DNA of 54,842 nucleotides from the NCBI GenBank assembly GCA_016186715.1, contig JACPLA010000019.1, positions 1 to 54,842 of the forward strand, written 5' to 3'. This DNA is from Ignavibacteriales bacterium. Lineage in GTDB: Bacteria > Bacteroidota > Ignavibacteria > UBA10030. Made by a program: the position numbers and the translations under genes. Every line of letters begins with the position of its first letter. Position 1 is the first letter of the stretch. The notes under the pieces were generated by a model, which was given only the letters and a program-made list of their open reading frames with translations, searched no databases and was not told the origin of the DNA. This document shows, piece by piece, positions 18,754-26,098 of this stretch.

Positions 18754-20040
18754 ATGGACGCAGTTGTCCGCCGCGCTCGACCAATCACCGGTGAGTTCAC
18801 TCTTCCGGGCGACAAATCCATCGGGCATCGTGCCCTCCTGATCGCCGCTCTCGCAAACGGGACCTCGGAGCTGCGTCAGTTTCCCAATTCCGGCGATTTG
18901 GTGAGGACACTGGACTGCATCCGCAGCCTGGGGGTAGGCGTCGGAAGAAACGAGACATCGCTGGTGATCGAAGGAAAAGGGCTGGGAGGTCTGCGAGAAC
19001 CGGAACAGACGCTTGATGCCGGAAATTCCGGGACGACGGCGCGACTTCTTTCGGGTATTCTCTCCGGACAGACATTTCAAAGCTCTCTCACGGGGGACCA
19101 ATCCCTCCGACGCCGCCCCATGAAAAGAATTATTGATCCGCTTTCCCGGATGGGGGCCAGGATCGACTCGACCCCCGGTTTCACACCTCCGTTGACAATC
19201 CATGGCCGTTTTCCGCTCAAGCCCATCTCGTACGAACTTCCGGTCCCCAGCGCTCAGGTGAAATCCGCCGTTCTCCTCGCCGGACTCTTTGCCGAAGGAA
19301 CTACCACAGTGGTTGAAACTCAGCCTTCCCGTGATCACACAGAGAGGATGCTCTCTCTTCCCATCACGGAGCAGGGCGGAAAGAAGATCGTGTCTGTCAC
19401 AGGGGGAAAGACACCAGGACCTATTCAAATGAACATTCCGGGGGACATTTCGTCCGCATCGTATCTGATCGCCGCCGCTTTGACGGTCCCGCAATCAGAA
19501 ATCGTTCTGAGGAACATAGGTTTGAATCCAACGCGCACCCGGATCCTTGGTGTCCTGCAGAACATGGGAGGACAGATTCATGTCCACGAGCGGGGGAGTG
19601 AGCTGGGCGAGCCTTTCGGCGACATTCACGTTTCGTTCTCAGCCCTCTCCGGGAACATCACGATTACGGGAAGAGACGTGCCCCTTCTGATCGATGAACT
19701 TCCTCTTCTCGCGGTGACGGCAGCCCTGTGCAAGGCACATTTTCAGCTTCGTGAAGCCAGGGAACTTCGTCACAAGGAATCCGATCGGATAGCGCTTCTG
19801 GTCCGGAACCTTCGATCCATGGGACTCGACGTCGAAGAGTACGAGGATGGATTTGCATTTGAGGGTAAAAAAAACGTCATTGGCGCTCGGATACAAACCG
19901 ACGGAGATCACCGGGTGGCGATGGCGTTTGCTGTGGCGGGACTCGGGGCTCATGGCGAAACTGTGATCCCGGACGCGCATTCCAGCGACATTTCATTCCC
20001 CGGGTTTTGGGATCTTCTTTCACCCTTCATCACATCATGA
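18754..20040 (+). CDS. aroA: 3-phosphoshikimate 1-carboxyvinyltransferase (EPSP synthase)
   Basis: AroA transfers enolpyruvate from PEP to shikimate-3-phosphate, upstream of chorismate and so of TrpEG in this window. The 428-residue protein has LPGDKSIGHRALLIAALANG (PEP-site Lys), LDAGNSGTTARLLSGIL, QVKSAVLLAGLFA, IPGDISSASYLIAAAL, LIDELPLLAV and RHKESDRI, plus the C-terminal DHRVAMAFAVAG. TTTTGGAG precedes the ATG. The residue after GNSGTT is Ala rather than the commoner Met/Thr-Arg pattern; I cannot say whether this alters glyphosate sensitivity. Confidence 0.96.
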   Translation: MDAVVRRARPITGEFTLPGDKSIGHRALLIAALANGTSELRQFPNSGDLVRTLDCIRSLGVGVGRNETSLVIEGKGLGGLREPEQTLDAGNSGTTARLLSGILSGQTFQSSLTGDQSLRRRPMKRIIDPLSRMGARIDSTPGFTPPLTIHGRFPLKPISYELPVPSAQVKSAVLLAGLFAEGTTTVVETQPSRDHTERMLSLPITEQGGKKIVSVTGGKTPGPIQMNIPGDISSASYLIAAALTVPQSEIVLRNIGLNPTRTRILGVLQNMGGQIHVHERGSELGEPFGDIHVSFSALSGNITITGRDVPLLIDELPLLAVTAALCKAHFQLREARELRHKESDRIALLVRNLRSMGLDVEEYEDGFAFEGKKNVIGARIQTDGDHRVAMAFAVAGLGAHGETVIPDAHSSDISFPGFWDLLSPFITS

Positions 20041-20056
20041 GAAAGGAAGACTGGTT

Positions 20057-21169
20057 GTGGCAAGCGTTCGACTGGAACACGTAAGGAAAATTTTTGAAGG
20101 GGGTGTTGTCGCTGTCCATGGAGTGACACTGGACATCAAGGATAAGGAATTCGTAGTGTTGGTAGGACCATCCGGCTGCGGCAAGTCCACCACGCTTCGG
20201 ATGATCGCAGGACTCGAGGACATGACCGAAGGGAACATCTTCATCGATGACGAATTGGTCAACAGCGTCCCGCCGAAAGATCGTGATATTGCAATGGTGT
20301 TCCAGAACTATGCGCTGTACCCGCACATGTCTGTCTATGACAACCTGGCGTTTGGGTTGAAGCTGCGAAAATTTTCAACGAATGAAATCGACGGGCGAGT
20401 GAAAGAAGCTGCTTCCATTCTTGGGATTGAGGAATACCTGGCCCGCAAGCCAAAAGCACTTTCCGGCGGGCAACGACAGCGCGTAGCTGTAGGAAGAGCC
20501 ATTGTCCGAAAACCGAAGGTCTTCCTGTTTGACGAGCCTCTCAGCAATCTGGATGCCAAACTCAGGGTTCAGATGAGAACCGAAATTTCCAAGTTACACC
20601 AGCGTCTCGGAACGACAATGATTTATGTGACCCACGATCAAACGGAAGCAATGACCATGGGAGATAAGATCGTCCTGATGAAAGACGGTCACGTTCAGCA
20701 AATCGATTCTCCTCTGCAAATCTACAACAAGCCGGTAAATAAGTTTGTCGCCGGCTTCATCGGAAGTCCCGCTATGAATTTCCTGGAGGGGACGATCCGG
20801 GGGAAAAAACGGCTGGTCTTCAAAGAAGGAGGGGGCGGGCTGGAGGTGATGATTCCGGTAAAACGGGTCTCCCGTTTGAAGGCTTTTATCGGCCGTCGCG
20901 TCACGCTCGGAATTCGGCCCGAGCACATTCTGCGCAGGAAACATTCTGGCTCCGGCGATGCCAGGGCGCCAGTCAAAGTCAAAGTGGAAGTCGTAGAGCC
21001 GATGGGGAACGAAATTTTCGTCTATTTCTCGACTCAGCGTAACGGATTACAATACGTCGCGCGGGTCGACGCATCCGAAGAACCGCCGGTCGGCCGGACA
21101 CTCGAATTGGTCTTTGAAATGCAAAAGGCACACTATTTCGACGCTGAAACTGAAGAAGTGATTGTGTAG
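20057..21169 (+). CDS. sugar-type (MalK/UgpC) ABC transporter ATP-binding protein
   Basis: The 370-residue ATPase has Walker A GPSGCGKST (~36-44), Q-loop, signature LSGGQRQRVAVGRA, Walker B VFLFDEPLSNLDAKL and the H-switch THDQTEA. After residue ~235 comes the MalK-type regulatory OB fold (PAMNFLEG, LGIRPEH, EVVEPMGNE). The GTG start has AGGAAG seven bases upstream. No permease or binding protein is adjacent, so it may serve several carbohydrate importers elsewhere, as MsmX does in Bacillus. It ends convergent to bshC. Confidence 0.92.
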   Translation: MASVRLEHVRKIFEGGVVAVHGVTLDIKDKEFVVLVGPSGCGKSTTLRMIAGLEDMTEGNIFIDDELVNSVPPKDRDIAMVFQNYALYPHMSVYDNLAFGLKLRKFSTNEIDGRVKEAASILGIEEYLARKPKALSGGQRQRVAVGRAIVRKPKVFLFDEPLSNLDAKLRVQMRTEISKLHQRLGTTMIYVTHDQTEAMTMGDKIVLMKDGHVQQIDSPLQIYNKPVNKFVAGFIGSPAMNFLEGTIRGKKRLVFKEGGGGLEVMIPVKRVSRLKAFIGRRVTLGIRPEHILRRKHSGSGDARAPVKVKVEVVEPMGNEIFVYFSTQRNGLQYVARVDASEEPPVGRTLELVFEMQKAHYFDAETEEVIV

Positions 21170-21190
21170 TCCGGTTTGTCTGAACGAGTG

Positions 21191-22825
21191 TCAGAGCCGG
21201 ATGATCTGGTGCTTGAACTTATCGATCACTATCTCCCCCCTTAACCAGCGAAGGAACTCCAACCCGTATTTGTTCAGAAAGTGCAGGATGCTGAGTTCCC
21301 TCTCCTGAAAATTGGAATACGGGTAGAGATGAAACGAAGCTTTCTCGATCTGTCGTAGCGCCACCTCATTCTGACGCTTTTGTGCCGCAACTGCCTTCTG
21401 TCGCAGAGAATCCAATTGAGAATCGATTCTCTTCCTCGCTGTCTCGACTGCTCCCAGGAGCGTCGTGTCGATCTTAGTCAAACCGCGTCCCAGCGATTCG
21501 ATGGCTTCATGCAGGCTGGCTTTGGTTCCCCCAAACAGCTCCTCGATCTTTACCTCCGAAACCTGTTCCGCGACCTTTTCCTTGATGAGTTCTGCATCCC
21601 GAAAGAATTCCATAAGGTCTAAATGGAACCGTGCCAACACCTTCTCGACCTTTTCCTCGACAATCGTAATGCTTGCTCTGGGATAAATGATGGGTTCAGG
21701 CAGGGAGAATTCGGCGTACAGCGGTTTGAGCTGGGCGAAATAACTGATTTCCCCGGGCCCGCCGACATACGTAAGGGTGGGAAGAAGCCAATCCTGGCAA
21801 ATTGGGCGTAACACGACATTCGGACTGAACAATTCCGGCTGATTCTGCACGAGACCCATCATCTCCTCCCGGGTGAATTGTTTCCTCGTCCCCTTGAGGG
21901 TAAAGCCTTCGCCTTTTGGCTCAATCAGATACCTTCCCTCGTTGTGGAAAAAAAAGAGATTCACGGGTTTCGGCTTCACCTGGGCATGATACTGCTTTTC
22001 GATCGTTGCGCTTTGATCAATGATGAGCCGACAAAGTTTCGGGGTTTGTTCCAGTTCGGTTCTGAAGATCGGCACGAGAAGCTTTTTGAATTCAATGTCG
22101 TGTGGGTCGAGGAAGACCAGACCGGAATCCTCAAGGAGGTCGTTCATAAGATGAACGAACGCCCTATTGAATGTCATCCCGGGCTGGTAGGCCACACGGA
22201 ACAACCCGATGACCTTGTGCTTAAACTCTGAGTCTGTCAGGGACTCCTCGGCCAAACGAAAGATCTCATGAATCGAATCGCCGAATCGGATCCGGCCGAT
22301 CGCTCCGACGTTCTCCCCCTCCTTGGCCATCAGATACCGCAGTTTGAACAAATCATTGGATTTGTTGATGAGGCTTACGGAGTCGACCTCCTCGAAATCG
22401 TGATCTTCCCCCTCGAGCCAGAACACCGGAATAAACTGGTGGTCGGGATAAGTATTCCGGAGGGTGTCCACAAGTTTCAGAACGGTAATAGTCTTGTAGA
22501 TGGTGTAGAGAGGTCCGGTGAAGAGTCCGACCTGTTGCCCGGTGACCACCGCAACCGCATTATCGTTCAGCAACGCATCAATGTTGGCGAGAGTCTTGAC
22601 GCCGCAATGGAAATCTCTGTTCTGGAGGGTAAGAATGCGACAGAGATCCGAGCGATTCAGGTTCCGCTTGGAGACCAGTTCGAGCGTTGTCTTCCAGTCG
22701 TTCGGTTCGCGGAAGTGGCCACTGTAGAATTTCCTTACCTTTTCGTAGTCCGTAACATAATCGATGAAGAGCGACGAGAAGGCAGAGCCGTCTGTGGGGA
22801 GATCCTTAAAATCGATCCAATTCAT
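21191..22825 (-). CDS. bshC: bacillithiol biosynthesis cysteine-adding enzyme BshC
   Basis: BshC attaches cysteine to GlcN-malate, the last step of bacillithiol synthesis. The 544-residue protein matches the family length and contains AVVTGQQVGLFTGPLYTIYK (the Rossmann nucleotide-binding start), PVFWLEGEDHDFEEV, and GGPGEISYFAQLKPLY. A C-terminal coiled coil (ETARKRIDSQLDSLRQKAV) follows. A clear promoter lies 42-70 bases upstream on the minus strand. It implies that this organism uses bacillithiol as its low-molecular-weight thiol; bshA and bshB are not in the window. Confidence 0.95.
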   Translation of the reverse strand: MNWIDFKDLPTDGSAFSSLFIDYVTDYEKVRKFYSGHFREPNDWKTTLELVSKRNLNRSDLCRILTLQNRDFHCGVKTLANIDALLNDNAVAVVTGQQVGLFTGPLYTIYKTITVLKLVDTLRNTYPDHQFIPVFWLEGEDHDFEEVDSVSLINKSNDLFKLRYLMAKEGENVGAIGRIRFGDSIHEIFRLAEESLTDSEFKHKVIGLFRVAYQPGMTFNRAFVHLMNDLLEDSGLVFLDPHDIEFKKLLVPIFRTELEQTPKLCRLIIDQSATIEKQYHAQVKPKPVNLFFFHNEGRYLIEPKGEGFTLKGTRKQFTREEMMGLVQNQPELFSPNVVLRPICQDWLLPTLTYVGGPGEISYFAQLKPLYAEFSLPEPIIYPRASITIVEEKVEKVLARFHLDLMEFFRDAELIKEKVAEQVSEVKIEELFGGTKASLHEAIESLGRGLTKIDTTLLGAVETARKRIDSQLDSLRQKAVAAQKRQNEVALRQIEKASFHLYPYSNFQERELSILHFLNKYGLEFLRWLRGEIVIDKFKHQIIRL

Positions 22826-22866
22826 GAGGGAAAATCCAGCGTTGGTTCCTGCTTTTCGGAACGGAC

Positions 22867-22895
22867 AATATACGGTACTGGGAGTGAAGCTGCAA
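22867..22895 (-). promoter_or_regulatory. promoter of bshC
   Basis: Reading the minus strand, TTGCAG (22895-22890) and TATATT (22872-22867) are separated by exactly 17 bases. Predicted transcription start is about 22860, giving a ~35-base leader before the bshC ATG at 22825. Confidence 0.7.
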
Positions 22896-23191
22896 CCCGA
22901 AGGGCATGTTGGGGCATGCTGGGAGTCAGGATGAGAGAGCAGGAGAGTAGAATCGACTGCCGTTTCGCTGTGGATGAAGCGTTAGAGCGCTTTGGATCTT
23001 TGCCGTCATCCACAGTTACCGAACTGTCGTCGTTCGCGAACTCTGGAACGAGCCGTTTCTCTCCTCGCGCCTCCGCACTCTTCCCGGTTGGGCAGCATCC
23101 GATGTGGAAGAGAGGCACGGTCGGACATGAGAAAGAATTGAATTCCTCAACAGGGCCGGGATGAACGTGATGCTCACTCTCGGATTTTTTC
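22896..23191. other. intergenic stretch between divergent bshC and respiratory operon promoters
   Basis: About 300 bases separate the two promoters (the full gene-free gap is 22826-23272). Minus-strand frames here (to 22822 and 23016-23198) have no ribosome site or recognisable motif, and one contains the bshC promoter. It may hold upstream control sites for either operon, but I see no convincing palindrome or RNA gene. Confidence 0.5.
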
Positions 23192-23220
23192 TTGACAAAA
23201 CCGAGAATGGTTACTATATT
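23192..23220 (+). promoter_or_regulatory. strong promoter of the respiratory operon
   Basis: TTGACA (23192-23197), 17-base spacer, TATATT (23215-23220). This is a perfect -35 hexamer with the same -10 seen at other promoters in the window. Start would be about 23227, about 46 bases before the ferredoxin ATG. Confidence 0.85.
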
Positions 23221-23272
23221 TCCTGAGCAATTTGAGCGATCTGAACGCCGATTTGGTCAACATCGTATTCTC

Positions 23273-23596
23273 ATGAGTGAAACGCAAGCACCAACGCCAC
23301 CAAAGCCCACTCCTGCAGCACCGCCGGTCAAGAAGAAGAAAAAGTCACCCATTGTCGCCGTTGTTCATCCAGAGGGTTGCACCGGGTGTGAGGTGTGCAT
23401 CGAGTTTTGTCCTGTCGATTGTTTGTACAAGGTTCCGGGGCCGGAGAATCCGGAGGAACACGGGTATGTTAGCGTAAACGGCATCGTTATTGTCGATGAA
23501 GAAGTGTGCATCGGATGCAAGCTCTGCGCCAAGTACTGCCCTTGGGACACAATCGACATGGTCAAGAGGGTGGAGGAGCTGAGTGCCGCTGCGTAA
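23273..23596 (+). CDS. 2[4Fe-4S] ferredoxin-type protein heading the bc operon
   Basis: The 107-residue protein starts at the ATG at 23273; the longer frame contains the promoter. It has a Pro/Lys-rich N-terminal extension of about 25 residues (TPAAPPVKKKKKSP). Two ferredoxin motifs follow: CTGCEVCIEFCP and CIGCKLCAKYCP, each able to bind a [4Fe-4S] cluster, separated by about 33 residues. No transmembrane segment is seen. It is the first gene under a strong promoter and is followed by Rieske and cytochrome b, so it may be an electron-input or accessory subunit of that complex. Its precise role is unknown to me. Confidence 0.85.
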   Translation: MSETQAPTPPKPTPAAPPVKKKKKSPIVAVVHPEGCTGCEVCIEFCPVDCLYKVPGPENPEEHGYVSVNGIVIVDEEVCIGCKLCAKYCPWDTIDMVKRVEELSAAA

Positions 23597-23657
23597 CCTG
23601 CCTTTCGCTGATTGCGATTTCCTCTCATTGACGTTCATTCAACCAAGGAATTGATCG

Positions 23658-24296
23658 ATGGCCGATCAAGCCAAGAACGACACGGTCTCGCCGGCCGAAA
23701 ATCGGTCGACACCGATCCTGCAAAAAGAGGTTGCATCGCAGATCTCGCCGACACCTCTTCCCCGCAAGCCGAAACAGGACCGGCCGCCCGATCAGGACCC
23801 TGGCATTTGGCGTATGAGCCGTCGTAGCCTGCTTTCCGTTGCCGGGTGGATGGGGTTTCTTGGATTTATTGTTGTCTCAACAGTGGGAGCACTGAGATAC
23901 ATGTTCCCGCGGGTCCTTTTTGAACCTCCGACCAAGTTCAAGGCCGGTTTTCCGCAAGATTTTGTCATTGGTGAGGTCAGCGAAAAGTACAAGGACGAGA
24001 AGCGCGTGTGGATTGTGAGACAAAGAGACGGGTTCTATGCCCTGATATCGATCTGCACCCATCTCGGTTGCACTCCCCGATGGCTGCCGGGAGACGACAA
24101 ATTTAAATGCCCCTGCCATGGAAGCGGATTCTACCGGTCCGGAGTCAACTTTGAAGGTCCGGCACCCCGTCCGTTGGAACGTGCTTCCATAGCGCTGGCC
24201 GATGACGGGCAGATCGAAATCGATCGGAGCATCAAGTATCTGTACGAGAAAAACGAATGGGGAAGACCCGGTTCGTTCCTTCCTTTCATCGGCTAA
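23658..24296 (+). CDS. Rieske [2Fe-2S] iron-sulfur subunit of a menaquinol-cytochrome c reductase
   Basis: The Rieske protein takes an electron from quinol at the Qo site. The 212-residue protein has a Pro/charge-rich cytoplasmic head (~50 residues), an SRRSLLSVAGW segment resembling a Tat-type RR signal before one transmembrane helix (~60-80), and the cluster-binding boxes CTHLGC (133-138) and CPCHGSGF (151-158). All four ligands, Cys133, His135, Cys151 and His154, and the disulfide cysteines 138 and 153 are present. It precedes split cytochrome b, as in qcrABC-type operons. Confidence 0.95.
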   Translation: MADQAKNDTVSPAENRSTPILQKEVASQISPTPLPRKPKQDRPPDQDPGIWRMSRRSLLSVAGWMGFLGFIVVSTVGALRYMFPRVLFEPPTKFKAGFPQDFVIGEVSEKYKDEKRVWIVRQRDGFYALISICTHLGCTPRWLPGDDKFKCPCHGSGFYRSGVNFEGPAPRPLERASIALADDGQIEIDRSIKYLYEKNEWGRPGSFLPFIG

Positions 24297-24311
24297 CGCG
24301 GGAGTTATGCC

Positions 24312-25085
24312 ATGGCGCTCATGGAAAAGTTCAAGAAGAGTGAATTCTATAAATCGATTTTCCGCCACTCGTACCAGGATACTCAGCGAAACCGCGCGCT
24401 GCAAATCGTCGACAACGTTTTTCTGCATCTGCACCCCGTCCGTGTCCCCCGTCATGCAACAAATATCGGCTTCACCTGGGGAATGGGTGGGATCACGTTT
24501 CTGCTCTTCCTTGTCTTGACCATTACCGGCGTCATTCTGATGTTCTATTATCGTCCAACAGCCCAGTTCGCGTACGAGGATATGAAGTATCTGATGAACG
24601 ACGTCCCGTTCGGGCCCTTGATGAGAAACATGCACCGCTGGGCCGCTCACGCTATGGTCCTGACCGTGATGCTGCATATGTTCCGGGTCTTCCTGACCGG
24701 CTCGTACAAGCCCCCGCGTCAATTCAATTGGATGGTGGGAGTCATTCTCCTCGTGCTCACACTTCTCCTCAGCTTTTCCGGATACCTGCTCCCCTGGGAT
24801 CAGCTTGCAATCTGGGCCGTGACCGTAGGGACAAATATGGCGCGGGCAACACCCCTTCTCGGCCACGAGGGGCCGTTCGGACCCGAATTGGGGATGCGGA
24901 TCAACAACGACGTTCGCTTCGTGCTGCTTGGCGGCACGGAGGTTGGGCCTCCGACCCTCCTGCGGTTTTACGTGGGTCACTGCATTTTCCTCCCTCTGAT
25001 TGCGGCGATCTTCATGGCCGTACACTTCTGGCGTGTGCGGAAGGACGGCGGAATTTCAGGGCCCGAGTCAAGGAAGAACTTCTAG
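24312..25085 (+). CDS. cytochrome b N-terminal (b6-like) subunit
   Basis: The 257-residue protein carries four transmembrane helices of cytochrome b with the bis-histidine haem ligands in [20 protein letters not shown] and [22 protein letters not shown]. It has the [11 protein letters not shown] and [14 protein letters not shown] Qo-side motifs. An amphipathic N-terminal extension (residues 1-45) precedes the core. A Cys next to the haem-ligand His (GHC) may correspond to the covalent c-type haem site of b6/QcrB proteins, but its spacing would need structural checking. The second half of cytochrome b is the next gene. Confidence 0.94.
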   Translation: MALMEKFKKSEFYKSIFRHSYQDTQRNRALQIVDNVFLHLHPVRVPRHATNIGFTWGMGGITFLLFLVLTITGVILMFYYRPTAQFAYEDMKYLMNDVPFGPLMRNMHRWAAHAMVLTVMLHMFRVFLTGSYKPPRQFNWMVGVILLVLTLLLSFSGYLLPWDQLAIWAVTVGTNMARATPLLGHEGPFGPELGMRINNDVRFVLLGGTEVGPPTLLRFYVGHCIFLPLIAAIFMAVHFWRVRKDGGISGPESRKNF

Positions 25086-25158
25086 ACGAGACTGGCAAAG
25101 CCGCTTCTCAGGGTGAAAATGAAGACGGCAAAGAGCACAAAGAAACAAGACGGGAACC

Positions 25159-26061
25159 ATGCAACAGATTCTCCAAATCATCACAAAACCGGACAACATT
25201 CCGATTGTCCTGCTGCTCGTGAGCGTCATTTTCTTTTCCTGGTTCGCTTGGACGAAGGGGAGGAAGAACGATGCGCAGGAAGTTCCGGACGAGGCCACCA
25301 TGGACGACAAGGTTCAGGTGTGGCCGTATCTCGTCAGAGTCGAGTTTCTTGCGACCATCGCGGTCATGGCGGTTCTGGTTCTCTGGTCTGTGTTTCTTGA
25401 TGCCCCTCTTGAAGAACCCGCGAACCGCGCCCTGACGCCAAATCCTTCCAAAGCACCCTGGTATTTTCTGGGGCTCCAGGAGCTCCTGGTCTATTTCGAT
25501 CCGTGGATCGCCGGGGTTGTTCTTCCAACGTTGATTATTGTAGGACTGATGGCCATTCCGTACATCGACATCAACGAAAAAGGGAACGGGTATTATACAT
25601 TCCGGCACCGGAAGTTTGCCATTCTCACCTTTTCATTCGGTTTTCTGATCCTCTGGGTGGCTTTGATTGTGCTGGGAACCTTCATGCGCGGCCCGGGGTG
25701 GAACTTCTTCTGGCCGTGGGAAAAGTGGGATCCTCATTATGTCGCAGTCCTGACCAATGTGGACCTCTCGGAAATGTTCGGCATTCCCACACGCCTCCCC
25801 GACAATTCCATCAATCCCGCATCCTTCATGTTTGGTGCAGTGCTTGTACTTGGATATTACACAATTGGCCCCGCGTACTGGATATGGAAACGGAACACCG
25901 ACCTGATGAAGAAACTCGGATTGGTTCGGTACGCGATTATTTCGTTCCTGCTCCTGAGTATGGGTGGGGTGGTCATCAAAATTATTCTCCGTCTCGTTCC
26001 GACCGCATTTGGCATCAATCCGGTGAAATACGTATGGGTCACGCCGTGGTTCAATATCTGA
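25159..26061 (+). CDS. cytochrome b C-terminal (subunit IV-like) subunit
   Basis: The 300-residue membrane protein contains the Qo-site block NPSKAPWYFLGLQELL, where APWY replaces the PEWY of mitochondrial-type cytochrome b. This variation is common among menaquinol-type complexes. At least five hydrophobic segments are seen: an N-terminal helix at 10-25, one near 70-90, the post-PWYF pair, and two C-terminal helices. The family's subunit IV has three or four, so this version is enlarged at both ends. It lies between cytochrome b6-like and the octahaem cytochrome. Confidence 0.9.
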   Translation: MQQILQIITKPDNIPIVLLLVSVIFFSWFAWTKGRKNDAQEVPDEATMDDKVQVWPYLVRVEFLATIAVMAVLVLWSVFLDAPLEEPANRALTPNPSKAPWYFLGLQELLVYFDPWIAGVVLPTLIIVGLMAIPYIDINEKGNGYYTFRHRKFAILTFSFGFLILWVALIVLGTFMRGPGWNFFWPWEKWDPHYVAVLTNVDLSEMFGIPTRLPDNSINPASFMFGAVLVLGYYTIGPAYWIWKRNTDLMKKLGLVRYAIISFLLLSMGGVVIKIILRLVPTAFGINPVKYVWVTPWFNI

Positions 26062-26098
26062 TGACCGCGATCCGTGGGTTGATCTGAGGAAATCGAAC

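Noticed and set aside
22822-23118. 98-residue minus-strand frame whose stop overlaps the bshC start (ATGA)
   Set aside because: No ribosome site or family motif, and a good bshC promoter (22867-22895) lies inside it.
23877-25025. 382-residue minus-strand frame across the Rieske and cytochrome b genes
   Set aside because: Antisense of well-recognised genes; no motif of its own.
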